Shown piece by piece: positions 50,764 to 58,829 of a stretch of 64,000 nt of DNA. The notes under the pieces were generated by a model, which saw only the letters and a list, made by a program, of their open reading frames with translations, was not told where the DNA came from and made no database searches. The position numbers and the translations under genes were made by a program. The stretch comes from JAHEEL01 sp964581295. Lineage in GTDB: Bacteria; Actinomycetota; Acidimicrobiia; Spongiisociales; UBA5794. The stretch lies in contig CAZONX010000002.1 in the NCBI GenBank assembly GCA_964581295.1, forward strand, positions 5,231-69,230, given 5' to 3'. The number at the start of each line of letters is the position of its first letter. The stretch's first letter is position 1.

Positions 50764-51470
50764 TAGGAGCCAGCGTTGAGGGAATCGAGGGCCTGGTGGG
50801 CTGCCGCTTGCTCGGCACGCTTCTTCGATGTTCCTTCACCGATGGCGAGCTCCTCGCCCGACCCGAGAACGGTCGCGGTGAAATGCTTCGCGTGCTGTGG
50901 GCCGGCCTCGGTGACCGTGTACTCAACCGTGCGTCCGGAGGCCACGAGCGACTCCTGGAGGCGCGTCTTGTAATCGAGTTGCCCTGGTGTGCCCGACCGG
51001 TCTCGGATTCCCGTCCCCCAATGTTCCTGAACGATCGCTTCAACGCGATCGAAGCCTGCATCGAGGAAGAGCGCAGCCAACAGTGCTTCGACGACATCGG
51101 AGAGAATCGACTGCTTCAGGCGGCCGCCGGACTGATCCTCACCTCGTCCAAGCAGCACGAGGTCGGGTATCCCCCATGCCACGGCCACCTCGGCGAGAGC
51201 CGGTTCCGCCACCACGCTGGCACGCAGCAGCGTCATCTCGCCCTCGGTTGCTCCGGGTAGCTCCTCATAGATGAAATGTGTCACGGCGAGTTCGAGGACT
51301 GCATCGCCGAGGAACTCGAGGCGTTGGTAGTCCGCTACCCCAGGGTGCTCTGCGGCGTAGGACGGATGGGTGAGCGCTGCCGCGAGCAGGCCGCAATCAA
51401 AGAATTGGTAGTCGAGGACCTGTCGGAGGTGAGTGACGGCGGCGTCGACGTCGGGGGTCCGAGCGTTCAT
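50763..51470 (-). CDS. rnc: Ribonuclease III
   Basis: Double-strand-specific RNase for rRNA and mRNA processing. The 235 residues have the signature YQRLEFLGDAVLELAVT in the catalytic domain, acidic residues in SILSDVVEALLAALFLDAGF, and a C-terminal dsRNA-binding domain (DYKTRLQESLVASGRTVEYT, GTSKKRAEQAAAHQALDSLN). ATG overlaps the plsX stop (ATGA). Confidence 0.96.
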   Translation of the reverse strand: MNARTPDVDAAVTHLRQVLDYQFFDCGLLAAALTHPSYAAEHPGVADYQRLEFLGDAVLELAVTHFIYEELPGATEGEMTLLRASVVAEPALAEVAVAWGIPDLVLLGRGEDQSGGRLKQSILSDVVEALLAALFLDAGFDRVEAIVQEHWGTGIRDRSGTPGQLDYKTRLQESLVASGRTVEYTVTEAGPQHAKHFTATVLGSGEELAIGEGTSKKRAEQAAAHQALDSLNAGS

Positions 51471-52444
51471 GACGCCGCGCGCCCGATTCCCTCGGCCACG
51501 AGGTCGACCAAACCGTGACCCGCCCCCTCAGCAGCCATCCGGATGGCGTTCGCCACTGCACGATGCGAACTCGCTCCGTGGGCAATCACCACGACGCCTT
51601 TGGTACCGACGAGATGGGCCCCGCCGGTCGTCTCGGGGTCGATGCGCTGCCGCAGCTCCATGAACGCCGGGAGCAGCTCGGCGAGCGCCGCCTGGTACTC
51701 GTCGGCCTGCAGCGCCTCCATCAAGACGCGAAATAGGGCGCGGCTGGTCCCCTCGCCGGTCTTGAGCAGCACGTTGCCGGTGAATCCATCGGTAACGAAC
51801 ACGTCGGCGCGATTGCGACCGAGGTCCCGTCCTTCGACATTGCCGATGAAGTTGAGCCCGGTGACGTCGTTGAGAAGGCCGAAGGCGGCCTGCTCGAGTT
51901 CTCGGCCCTTGCCGGCTTCTTCCCCGATGTTGAGAAGGCCAACCCGTGGGTTCTCTATCTCGAGAAACACCTCGGCGACGGCAGAGCCCATTACACCGAA
52001 CTGCGCCAGCTGTTCCGGCCCAACGTCGAGGTTGGCACCGGCGTCGAGCACGACCTCGCGCGTCGGGAAGATCGACGCGATCGCTGGCCGGGCGACCCCA
52101 GGAAGGCGTCCAATGACGAACGCTGAAGCGGCAAGAGCGGCACCGGTCGACCCGGCGGATACCAAGGCTTCGGCCTCGCCGGCCTTGACGAGCCGGGCGG
52201 CCACCATGATCGACGCATCCTTCTTGTCGCGAACGGCGCGAGCAGGATCCTCACCCATTTCGACGACTTCGCTCGCATGAACTACGGGGAGATCGGCTCC
52301 GAAGCGTTCGAGCACCGGCTCGACCTGGGTGCGATCACCAACCAAGACGACATCGACACCGTCGGCTGATGCATCAATGGCACCGCGTACGGTTTCCAGC
52401 GGAGCGTGGTCGCCCCCCATTGCGTCGACGACGACTCGCGCCAT
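51467..52444 (-). CDS. plsX: Phosphate acyltransferase PlsX
   Basis: Converts acyl-ACP to acyl-phosphate for phospholipid synthesis. The 325 residues start ARVVVDAMGGDHAPLETVRG and contain AGSTGAALAASAFVIGRLPG, VLDAGANLDVGPEQLAQFG, VGLLNIGEEAGKGRELEQAA and DVFVTDGFTGNVLLKTGEG. ATG 52444 is chosen from the family N-terminus; a longer frame would run through rpmF. It is 7 bp downstream of rpmF, the classic rpmF-plsX pair. Confidence 0.96.
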   Translation of the reverse strand: MARVVVDAMGGDHAPLETVRGAIDASADGVDVVLVGDRTQVEPVLERFGADLPVVHASEVVEMGEDPARAVRDKKDASIMVAARLVKAGEAEALVSAGSTGAALAASAFVIGRLPGVARPAIASIFPTREVVLDAGANLDVGPEQLAQFGVMGSAVAEVFLEIENPRVGLLNIGEEAGKGRELEQAAFGLLNDVTGLNFIGNVEGRDLGRNRADVFVTDGFTGNVLLKTGEGTSRALFRVLMEALQADEYQAALAELLPAFMELRQRIDPETTGGAHLVGTKGVVVIAHGASSHRAVANAIRMAAEGAGHGLVDLVAEGIGRAAS

Positions 52445-52451
52445 CGCGTTA

Positions 52452-52628
52452 TCAGGCTTCAGCGATGATCTCGCGACCGTTGTACGTGCCGCAATTGGCG
52501 CACACGCGGTGCGGAATGTGCTTGGCGCTACATTGCGGGCACGTTGCAAGCGTCGGGCTCGACACCTTCCAGTGCGCCTTGCGGCGACGGGTGCGTGATC
52601 GCGACATCTTCTTCTTCGGGACGGCCAT
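52452..52628 (-). CDS. rpmF: 50S ribosomal protein L32
   Basis: A 58-residue ribosomal protein read from ATG at 52628 to TGA at 52454-52452. It starts MAVPKKKMSRSRTRRRKAHW and has a zinc ribbon with CPQCSAKHIPHRVCANCGTY (four cysteines), the zinc-binding C+ form. GAGG lies upstream of the start. It stands 18 bp after the DUF177 gene, a near-universal pairing. Confidence 0.96.
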   Translation of the reverse strand: MAVPKKKMSRSRTRRRKAHWKVSSPTLATCPQCSAKHIPHRVCANCGTYNGREIIAEA

Positions 52629-52646
52629 CAGGAGAACCTCGTTTCG

Positions 52647-53150
52647 TCAATCTCCGGGCGGGAGCAGGTCGCGCAGCACGGCAAACGGTGAGCCAGCGAC
52701 ATCCGATTCGTCCGGGGAGTCGGTATTCAAGTCCATTTCTGGTGTAGTCACAAGTCCCTCACACGATTCTTCGCACACCGGCTGGATGACGAAGCCAAGC
52801 AGCGTCTCGTCCCGCAGGAAGGGTTCAAGGTCGATGACGGTGCCATCGATCGGGTACGCGTCTTCCCCCGGGTTGGTTTCGAAGAGCCCCGCTACGGGGT
52901 CACACCCGTCGTCGGTGAAGGTTTCAAGACATCGACGACAGACGTGTTCGACGGTGTAGCACACGTCGCCGCGCACCAGAATCCCGCCGGGCACCGGGCC
53001 GACGGAGAGTTCAGCCACGAGCGGCGGCTCGGCCAGGACTCGGCTCATCTCGAGGCCCCAGTCGACGATGGCTTCGACGATGACCGGGCGCGGTGGAACA
53101 TCGCGCCCGAGCAGGTCGGAGGCTTCAACGAGAAATGGTGATCGGTTCAT
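52647..53150 (-). CDS. DUF177 (YceD) family protein
   Basis: A 167-residue protein conserved upstream of rpmF, implicated in 23S rRNA accumulation. Cysteines form the typical pairs: VEHVCRRCLETF and QPVCEESCEGL, a likely zinc site. The C-terminus ends in a short motif SPFAVLRDLLPPGD. The ATG at 53150 has GGGGAG upstream. Family assignment is firm; molecular role is still uncertain. Confidence 0.92.
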   Translation of the reverse strand: MNRSPFLVEASDLLGRDVPPRPVIVEAIVDWGLEMSRVLAEPPLVAELSVGPVPGGILVRGDVCYTVEHVCRRCLETFTDDGCDPVAGLFETNPGEDAYPIDGTVIDLEPFLRDETLLGFVIQPVCEESCEGLVTTPEMDLNTDSPDESDVAGSPFAVLRDLLPPGD

Positions 53151-53200
53151 GGCGCTCCCCTTCGCGGTGGAGTGAATCTGCAGGTTGCAGGACGGAGCGA

Positions 53201-53222
53201 AGTGTTGCTACTGACTGACCGG
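53201..53222. repeat. Heptad-like sequence at the 3' end of the SepIVA-like gene
   Basis: On the minus strand the end of the gene reads GGTCAGTCAGTAGCAACAC, with the TAG stop inside an AGTAGCA unit. This is the shortest member of the family and could be chance alone. Confidence 0.4.
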
Positions 53223-53732
53223 AGGTGCCGGTGTCGGAGGCAACGACTGGTGGAGTTCGGATCTGGCCTCTCTCACGTAGCGGAGCAACTCGGCGAGAAC
53301 CTGTTCGGCTTCCGCGAGGTGGCGCTCAGCGAAATCCTCTGACTCGAGCCGTATCCGGCGAGCTTCGGTCTCGGCGTTGCGCACGAGCGTATTCGCCTCT
53401 TCAACCGCTTCCTGCACGATGTACGACTCCGACACCATCTGCTCAGATCGGTGCTTCGCATCTGCGAGGACATCACGCGCCTTCTCGTTCGTCCGAGCGA
53501 TGTAGGCCTCGCGCTCGCGAACCATCCAGCGGGCGGCTCGCAGCTCTTCGGGAAGGCCGCTCTGGATTCTCGCAAGCTCATCCAGCGTCTCGTCCTGGTT
53601 GATCATCACGCTATTGGACAACGGAACCTGTCGTGCGTTCTCGATCTCAATCATCAGGTTCTCGAGCAGGTCGAGCAACCCTCCAGGAACCGGCGGCGGC
53701 GCCTGCGGATGGTCGGGGTGTTCGATGGTCAT
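53208..53732 (-). CDS. SepIVA/DivIVA-like coiled-coil protein
   Basis: A 174-residue protein, probably cytoplasmic. After a Pro-rich start (HPDHPQAPPPVPGGLLDL) it has a helical segment NLMIEIENARQVPLSNSVMI, then a long charged coiled coil (ARDVLADAKHRSEQMVSES, EANTLVRNAETEARRIRLES). Mycobacterial SepIVA, a DivIVA-type septal factor, lies next to DUF177 and rnc in the same way. Homology is inferred from locus and build. The ATG at 53732 overlaps the coaD stop (ATGA). Confidence 0.75.
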   Translation of the reverse strand: MTIEHPDHPQAPPPVPGGLLDLLENLMIEIENARQVPLSNSVMINQDETLDELARIQSGLPEELRAARWMVREREAYIARTNEKARDVLADAKHRSEQMVSESYIVQEAVEEANTLVRNAETEARRIRLESEDFAERHLAEAEQVLAELLRYVREARSELHQSLPPTPAPPVSQ

Positions 53733-54202
53733 TCTTGGCGCTCCTTCATGGCCGCAGCGACGCCCGCCGGAACGAGAGCGTCGATCGCGCCGCCGAGACG
53801 GGATACCTCTTTGACGAGCGAGGACGATAGATAGCCGAATTCGGGCTTCGTCGCCACGAAGAGCGTGACGATTCCCGAGAGGTGTCGGTTCATTTGCGAC
53901 ATCTGGAACTCGTAGTCGAAGTCGGTCATGGCCCTCAGGCCCTTGACGACCACGTCGGCGTCCACTTCCTGGGCGTAGTCGACGAGCAACCCGCCAAACG
54001 ACCCGACAGACACGTTGCCCCACCGCGAGCAAAGTTCGGTGAGCATCTCCACCCGCTCGGCCTCATCGAAAAGCGCCGACTTCGAGGGATTGCGAATCAC
54101 GCCCACGATGACCTCGTCGAAGATGCCGACGCAGCGCTCGATAACGTCAAGGTGCCCATTGGTGGGCGGATCGAAACTGCCTGGGACAAGCGCCGCGGTC
54201 AC
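53729..54202 (-). CDS. coaD: Phosphopantetheine adenylyltransferase
   Basis: Penultimate step of coenzyme A synthesis. The 157 residues show ALVPGSFDPPTNGHLDVIER with the TNGH nucleotide motif, VGVIRNPSKSALFDEAERVE, VKGLRAMTDFDYEFQMSQMN and FGYLSSSLVKEVSRLGG. The start is GTG at 54202, overlapping the rsmD stop (GTGA). The pair rsmD-coaD is widely conserved. Confidence 0.97.
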   Translation of the reverse strand: MTAALVPGSFDPPTNGHLDVIERCVGIFDEVIVGVIRNPSKSALFDEAERVEMLTELCSRWGNVSVGSFGGLLVDYAQEVDADVVVKGLRAMTDFDYEFQMSQMNRHLSGIVTLFVATKPEFGYLSSSLVKEVSRLGGAIDALVPAGVAAAMKERQE

Positions 54203-54735
54203 GGTTGCTCCTTCTCGAGGATCCAGATCTCACTGTCACCGTACCGTCGCCGGTCGGTGCACGTCAGACTATCGGACTCCGGGGCCGTTCCCCCCCAACG
54301 ACGGTGCACCACCACACAGCCATGCGGCACGACGCGGTCGGCCAGGAGGTCGAGAACGCTTACGACGTCCAAGTCTTCGAGGGCATACGGGGGGTCGACG
54401 AACACGAGGTCGTAGGTTCCGCGATCACGCCGAAGGAAGCGCACGACGTCGGCTCCCGCCACCGTCCCTCCAAGCCCCACCAACGCAACGTTGTCGGCGA
54501 GGACGCGTGTGGCGGCCCGATCGCTTTCGACGAACACCGCAGATTCTGCTCCACGGCTCAGCGCCTCGAGGCCGAGGGAACCACTCCCGGCGAAGAGATC
54601 AAGCACGACGGCGCCCGGGATCCGCTGATGGAGCGACGAGAACACCGCCTCCTTCGCACGACCGGTGAAAGGACGGGTCCCCGAGCGCGGCGCGGCGAGC
54701 CGCCGGCCCTTGGCCGCCCCCGCGATGATCCGCAT
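54199..54735 (-). CDS. rsmD: 16S rRNA (guanine-966-N2)-methyltransferase RsmD
   Basis: Methylates G966 of 16S rRNA in the assembled 30S subunit. The 178 residues have MRIIAGAAKGRRLAAPRSG, PFTGRAKEAVFSSLHQR, motif I VVLDLFAGSGSLGLEALSRG and catalytic motif DLVFVDPPYALEDLD. The start ATG at 54735 is preferred over an in-frame upstream one because GGGAGG lies 8 nt before it and the family begins here. Confidence 0.95.
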   Translation of the reverse strand: MRIIAGAAKGRRLAAPRSGTRPFTGRAKEAVFSSLHQRIPGAVVLDLFAGSGSLGLEALSRGAESAVFVESDRAATRVLADNVALVGLGGTVAGADVVRFLRRDRGTYDLVFVDPPYALEDLDVVSVLDLLADRVVPHGCVVVHRRWGGTAPESDSLTCTDRRRYGDSEIWILEKEQP

Positions 54736-54757
54736 CTGGAAAACCTCCCGCTCGCGA

Positions 54758-56983
54758 TCAGCTCCGCTCGAGCCATTCTGCATCGTCACCCAGCAATGCC
54801 TGCACTTCGTCCGCGAGCTCTCGATGGCGTACCAAGTCTGGGTCGCTCTTCACAAGAGCGAAGGCTTCCTTCCTGGCGACCACGAGTACCTCGACGTCTC
54901 GGAGGAGGTCTGCGAGGCGGAGATCCGTCAGACCCGACTGCCGCGCCCCAAAGACGGTCCCCTGGCCCCGGATCCGCATGTCCTCCTCGGCAAGGCGGAA
55001 ACCGTCGGTCGTCGCAACCATCGCGGCGATCCGCTCCTCGGCGTCGCTGGTCGATGGATCAGCGACGAGTAGACACGTGGCGGGATGCTCGCCTCGTCCC
55101 ACGCGTCCGCGCAACTGGTGGAGTTGGCTCAGGCCGAAGCGGTCGGCGTCCTCGATCACCATCACCGTTGCGTTCGGTATATCGATGCCGACTTCGATCA
55201 CCGTCGTTGCCACCAACACATCGAGGTCGCCGGCCCGGAACCGATGCATCACGTCGTCTTTGTCCACCGGCCGCATCTGTCCATGGAGGAGGCCGAGGCG
55301 GAGGTCCGGATATACCGAGCGCAACCGCTCGTATTCAGCGGTCGCCGACTTCACCTCCAGCTTGGAGGAGTCCTCGACGAGCGGGCAGACGACGAATACC
55401 TGCCGGCCCTTTGCCGCCTCTTCGCGGACCCGTTCGTAGACGCCTTCGAGTGCCTCAGGCTGCTTCGGGACATGCCGGGTCGTCACCGGCATCCTGCCCG
55501 GTGGCATCTCATCGAGCACCGAGACATCGAGATCGCCATACAACGTCATCGAGAGTGTGCGCGGGATCGGCGTCGCCGTCATGATGAGCAGATCGGGGTC
55601 ATGATCCGATGACTTATCCCGCAGCTTCACCCGCTGATGCACGCCGAAGCGATGCTGCTCATCGACGACGGCAATGCCCAGCCGGGAGAAGTGGATGCCC
55701 TCCTGGATGAGGGCATGGGTGCCAATCGCAATATCGACTACGCCGTCGGCGATCCACCCGTTCACGATCGACCGATCCACGCTCCCGGAGAAGTTCGTGA
55801 TCGCCCGATTGGCCGTCAGCAGAGCGACACGAACCGAACGGTCGCCCTCGCCGGCGAACAGGTTCTCCGTGCCCGAGGCGCCGGGTCCACCATCGGGTGC
55901 GAGATCAGCTGCATCGAGTGCGTCCACCGTAGAGAGGAAGTGCTGCTCGGCCAGCACCTCCGTCGGCGCCATGATTGCTCCCTGAAACCCACCCTGCACG
56001 GCGATCAGGAGGGTTGCAAGGGCAACCACGGTCTTCCCTGACCCGACCTCACCTTGGAGCAGGCGGTGCATCGGACGGCGTTGCGCCAAGTCATCTCGAA
56101 TCTCCCCGATGACGCGTTCTTGTGCAGCAGTCAGGCGGTAAGGGAGCGCACCCAGAAATCCGTCGACCAGGGCGCCATCGACCTCGTGAACGGCCCCTCG
56201 GGCCTGGAGGCCTTGGCGTTGCTTGCGTAGAGCAAGCGCAACCTCGATCCGAAAGAACTCGTCGAAGATCAATCGGCGCCGTGCCTGGTCGGCCTCGACT
56301 CGATCGTCGGGGAAATGGATGTTTGCGATCGCGTCGTCTCTCGCTGCGAGTCCGATCCGGGAGAGGATTTCGCCCGGCACCACCTCGGTGATCGGCCGAG
56401 ATCGCTTGAGGGCGTTGTCCATGGCGGTGCGCACCTGCCGCGGCGCGAGTCCGCCGACTTTGGGGTGAACCGGCACGATGCGACCCGTGACCAGCGACTC
56501 TTCGTCATCAAGCCGGTCGAGGTCCGGCGCCTTCATCTGAAGATTGCCCCGAAACAGCTCGGCTTTGCCGGAGAGCGCGATCTCCTCACCCACCTTGACC
56601 TTGAGATACGGATTGAACCACACGGCCTTCAGCGTGCTGGTTCCGTCCCCGATCGTCGCCTCGATCATCACCCGGTTCTTCGAGATGCGCCTTCTCGACG
56701 CCTTCTGAACCACACCTCCGACGGTGACTTCTTCCCCAAGCGGCACCGACGAGAGATCGAACAGCTGGGACCGATCCAGGTAGCGGCGCGGCGCATGCAG
56801 TAGTAGCTCGGCGACGGAGCTGATTCCCGCCTCAGTCAGGCGTTTCGCCTTGCGAGGGCCAATGTCCTTGACGGCGTCGATCGGCACACCAGCCAGGTAT
56901 GCGAGGCTACGGCCGTGCGGCGGTTGGGCGACGTCGGTCACCCGCCCATGATGGTCGGTCGCGGTTCGAAGGTCGTTGTTCAC
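54758..56983 (-). CDS. recG: ATP-dependent DNA helicase RecG
   Basis: Branch-migration helicase for stalled forks. The 741 residues show the wedge/OB domain (VGGVVQKASRRRISKNRVMI), helicase motif I LLQGEVGSGKTVVALATLLI, motif Ia APTEVLAEQH, motif II VVDEQHRFGVHQR, motif III MTATPIPRTLSMTLYGDLDV, motif V TTVIEVGIDIPNATVMVI and motif VI LHQLRGRVGRGEHPATCLLV. A ~30-residue insertion lies around residues 360-380 (DAADLAPDGGPGASGTENLF). GTG at 56983 is the start; it diverges from rpmB. Confidence 0.96.
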   Translation of the reverse strand: MNNDLRTATDHHGRVTDVAQPPHGRSLAYLAGVPIDAVKDIGPRKAKRLTEAGISSVAELLLHAPRRYLDRSQLFDLSSVPLGEEVTVGGVVQKASRRRISKNRVMIEATIGDGTSTLKAVWFNPYLKVKVGEEIALSGKAELFRGNLQMKAPDLDRLDDEESLVTGRIVPVHPKVGGLAPRQVRTAMDNALKRSRPITEVVPGEILSRIGLAARDDAIANIHFPDDRVEADQARRRLIFDEFFRIEVALALRKQRQGLQARGAVHEVDGALVDGFLGALPYRLTAAQERVIGEIRDDLAQRRPMHRLLQGEVGSGKTVVALATLLIAVQGGFQGAIMAPTEVLAEQHFLSTVDALDAADLAPDGGPGASGTENLFAGEGDRSVRVALLTANRAITNFSGSVDRSIVNGWIADGVVDIAIGTHALIQEGIHFSRLGIAVVDEQHRFGVHQRVKLRDKSSDHDPDLLIMTATPIPRTLSMTLYGDLDVSVLDEMPPGRMPVTTRHVPKQPEALEGVYERVREEAAKGRQVFVVCPLVEDSSKLEVKSATAEYERLRSVYPDLRLGLLHGQMRPVDKDDVMHRFRAGDLDVLVATTVIEVGIDIPNATVMVIEDADRFGLSQLHQLRGRVGRGEHPATCLLVADPSTSDAEERIAAMVATTDGFRLAEEDMRIRGQGTVFGARQSGLTDLRLADLLRDVEVLVVARKEAFALVKSDPDLVRHRELADEVQALLGDDAEWLERS

Positions 56984-56993
56984 CTGACCCTGC

Positions 56994-56999
56994 TAGCCT
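56994..56999 (+). promoter_or_regulatory. Candidate -10 box for rpmB (TAGCCT)
   Basis: TAGCCT ending 28 nt before the rpmB ATG, leaving a short leader with a strong GGAGG site. It lies in the 44-bp gap between divergent recG and rpmB. Confidence 0.45.
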
Positions 57000-57027
57000 C
57001 CCGGATCACCTCAGGAGGTTCTCCCAC

Positions 57028-57216
57028 ATGTCATACCGGTGTGAAGTCTGCGGCAAGGAGCCGTGGTTCGGGAAGCAAGTCAGCTTCTCCCACAAGCGTT
57101 CGAGCCGCCGGTGGCTCCCCAACATCCAGCGAGTACGCGTCAAGCACGGCAGCAACTCCCGCCGCATTCGCGTCTGCACATCGTGCATCAAGGCTGGCAA
57201 AGTCGAGAAGGTCTAG
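57028..57216 (+). CDS. rpmB: 50S ribosomal protein L28
   Basis: A 62-residue ribosomal protein. It starts MSYRCEVCGKEPWFGKQVSF and includes HKRSSRRWLPNIQRVRVKHG and the C-terminal RRIRVCTSCIKAGKVEKV. The CxxC pairs (CEVC, CTSC) mark the zinc-binding C+ form, matching the C+ L32 here. GGAGG lies 9 nt before the ATG. Divergent from recG. Confidence 0.96.
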   Translation: MSYRCEVCGKEPWFGKQVSFSHKRSSRRWLPNIQRVRVKHGSNSRRIRVCTSCIKAGKVEKV

Positions 57217-57219
57217 CCC

Positions 57220-57432
57220 GTGCAGGGCGTCGTCAAGGTCTATGACCCCGGATCAGGGGTTGGCGTGATCGTGCGCGACGACGACCGATCCGAAGTCTAT
57301 CTGCGGCCCGGCTCCCTCGATGGCTCGATGTTCCGCATGTTGCGCCAGGGCCAGCGCGTAGTCTTCGACACCGACGACGATGCGGGCCGCCTCTACGCCC
57401 GTGACCTGCGCTTCGGCGCGGACGGCTACTAA
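57220..57432 (+). CDS. Small cold-shock-like (OB-fold) protein
   Basis: A 70-residue protein with the outline of a cold-shock domain: MQGVVKVYDPGSGVGVIVRD, SEVYLRPGSLD, LRQGQRVVFDTDDDAGRLYA. The RNA-binding aromatic residues of standard Csp proteins (KGFGFI, VFVHF) are replaced by GVGVIV and VYLRP, so ordinary nucleic-acid binding may be lost. The start GTG is 3 nt after the rpmB stop, so the two are probably co-translated. Function is unknown. Confidence 0.72.
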   Translation: MQGVVKVYDPGSGVGVIVRDDDRSEVYLRPGSLDGSMFRMLRQGQRVVFDTDDDAGRLYARDLRFGADGY

Positions 57433-57449
57433 GCCTGCACTCGCTCCGG

Positions 57450-57455
57450 TACACT
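57450..57455 (+). promoter_or_regulatory. Candidate -10 box for the AsnC-type gene (TACACT)
   Basis: GGTACACT lies 24 nt before the GTG start, followed by GAGGAGG as ribosome site. The same octamer is found upstream of rpsB. Confidence 0.45.
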
Positions 57456-57479
57456 GACTTCTCAGAGCGAGGAGGTTCC

Positions 57480-57713
57480 GTGGTTCGAGCATACATCCTG
57501 ATCCAAACCGACACCGGCCGAGCCGCCGACGTCGCAGGGAGCATTCGCGGCATGCCCGGCGTCATCTCCACAGAAGCGGTCACCGGGCCGTACGACGTGG
57601 TGGTGTTCGTCGAGGCCGCAGACGTCGACGCCCTCGGTCAACTCGTCGTCTCAGCCGTCCAGCCGGTCGATGGCATCGTCCGCACCCTGACCTGCCCCGT
57701 CATCAGGATCTGA
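57480..57713 (+). CDS. Lrp/AsnC ligand-binding (RAM) domain protein without a DNA-binding domain
   Basis: A 77-residue stand-alone RAM domain: RAYILIQTDTGRAADVAGSI, MPGVISTEAVTGPYDVVVFV, GIVRTLTCPVIRI. No helix-turn-helix precedes it. Such proteins can bind amino acids or modulate full-length Lrp/AsnC regulators. The start is GTG at 57480 with GAGGAGG upstream. Its own promoter candidate suggests separate expression from rpmB. Confidence 0.85.
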   Translation: MVRAYILIQTDTGRAADVAGSIRGMPGVISTEAVTGPYDVVVFVEAADVDALGQLVVSAVQPVDGIVRTLTCPVIRI

Positions 57714-57764
57714 CAACGATCATCCGTTCAGGCAGTAGGCCGATGCGTCGCGGCGCGCTCGCTC

Positions 57765-58778
57765 CTATTCGGCCGTCGCAAGCTCCACGAGTTCGTTGCA
57801 GAGCTCTGCGTAGGTCATTCCAGCCGCAGCCCACATCTTCGGGAACCCCGAGATCGGTGTGAAGCCCGGCATCGTGTTGATCTCGTTGATCAAGAATCCG
57901 CGACCGCCTTCGACGAAGAAGAAGTCGACGCGAGCCAACCCGCGACACTCCAGTGCCTCGAATGCCCGTGCAGCGAGCTCGCGTACCTCGGCCAGACGAG
58001 CCTGTGGAAGGCGGGCGGGCGCTTCGAAATCGCTGGTTTCGTCCTCATACTTCGAGGCGTAGTCGTACCAATCTCCCGCCGAATGCACCTCTCCCGGTAG
58101 CGCCGTGCGTGGACCGTCGAGGACCGCAACTTCGATCTCTCGACCCGAGATGAACTCTTCGATGACGACTTTCTCGCCGTAGAGAAGCGCGGTCTCGATC
58201 GCCCGCTGCACGCCGCCCGGATCGCTCGCCTTGCTGATGCCGACGGACGATCCGAGTTCGGCCGGTTTGACGAACACGGGGGTGTCGAGTTCGCCGATCA
58301 CGGCGCTCACGGTTCCTGCCACATCGGCACGGAATTCCGGGCCTCGGACTACGACCCACCGCGACGTCGGGATCCCAGCCGCAACGAATATCCCCTTGGC
58401 AATGTCCTTGTCCATGGCGAGCGCCGACGGAAGCACGCCGCATCCGACATAGGGCTTGCCCGCGATCTCGAAGACGCCCTGCATGGTGCCGTCTTCGCCA
58501 TACGGTCCGTGCAAGACCGGGAACACAACGTCGTAGTTGACGGCATTGTCTCCGACGAGGAGACGCCCATCGGGCAGCCGCAACGCCGCCGGTCTTCCAT
58601 CGGCACGAAACGGGCGATGCGCGGTGTCGACGATCCACCAGCCACCATCGCGGTCGATACCGACCGGTATCACCCGGTGCCCGGCATCGACGAGCGCATC
58701 GTGGATCGCAACGGCCGAGACGCACGAGACCTCGTGCTCAGCCGACCGACCGCCGAAGAGAAGCATCACTCTGGACAT
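57765..58778 (-). CDS. ddl: D-alanine--D-alanine ligase
   Basis: ATP-grasp ligase making the D-Ala-D-Ala end of peptidoglycan precursors. The 337 residues contain MLLFGGRSAEHEVSCVSAVA, PVLHGPYGEDGTMQGVFEIA, KPAELGSSVGISKASDP, VIEEFISGREIEVAVLDGP, ARVDFFFVEGGRGFLINEIN and TMPGFTPISGFPKMW. Length is a little short of 350. The TAACCT box 6 nt before the ATG suggests a leaderless transcript. No other wall genes are adjacent. Confidence 0.96.
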   Translation of the reverse strand: MSRVMLLFGGRSAEHEVSCVSAVAIHDALVDAGHRVIPVGIDRDGGWWIVDTAHRPFRADGRPAALRLPDGRLLVGDNAVNYDVVFPVLHGPYGEDGTMQGVFEIAGKPYVGCGVLPSALAMDKDIAKGIFVAAGIPTSRWVVVRGPEFRADVAGTVSAVIGELDTPVFVKPAELGSSVGISKASDPGGVQRAIETALLYGEKVVIEEFISGREIEVAVLDGPRTALPGEVHSAGDWYDYASKYEDETSDFEAPARLPQARLAEVRELAARAFEALECRGLARVDFFFVEGGRGFLINEINTMPGFTPISGFPKMWAAAGMTYAELCNELVELATAE

Positions 58779-58784
58779 GCGCGC

Positions 58785-58790
58785 AGGTTA
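58785..58790 (-). promoter_or_regulatory. Leaderless -10 box of ddl (TAACCT)
   Basis: TAACCT, six bases (GCGCGC), ATG. Identical hexamer and spacing to the lipoprotein gene at 28951. Confidence 0.6.
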
Positions 58791-58829
58791 CCGAGGAGCC
58801 GAACGGTGCGGGGACAATCGTCTGCCCAA

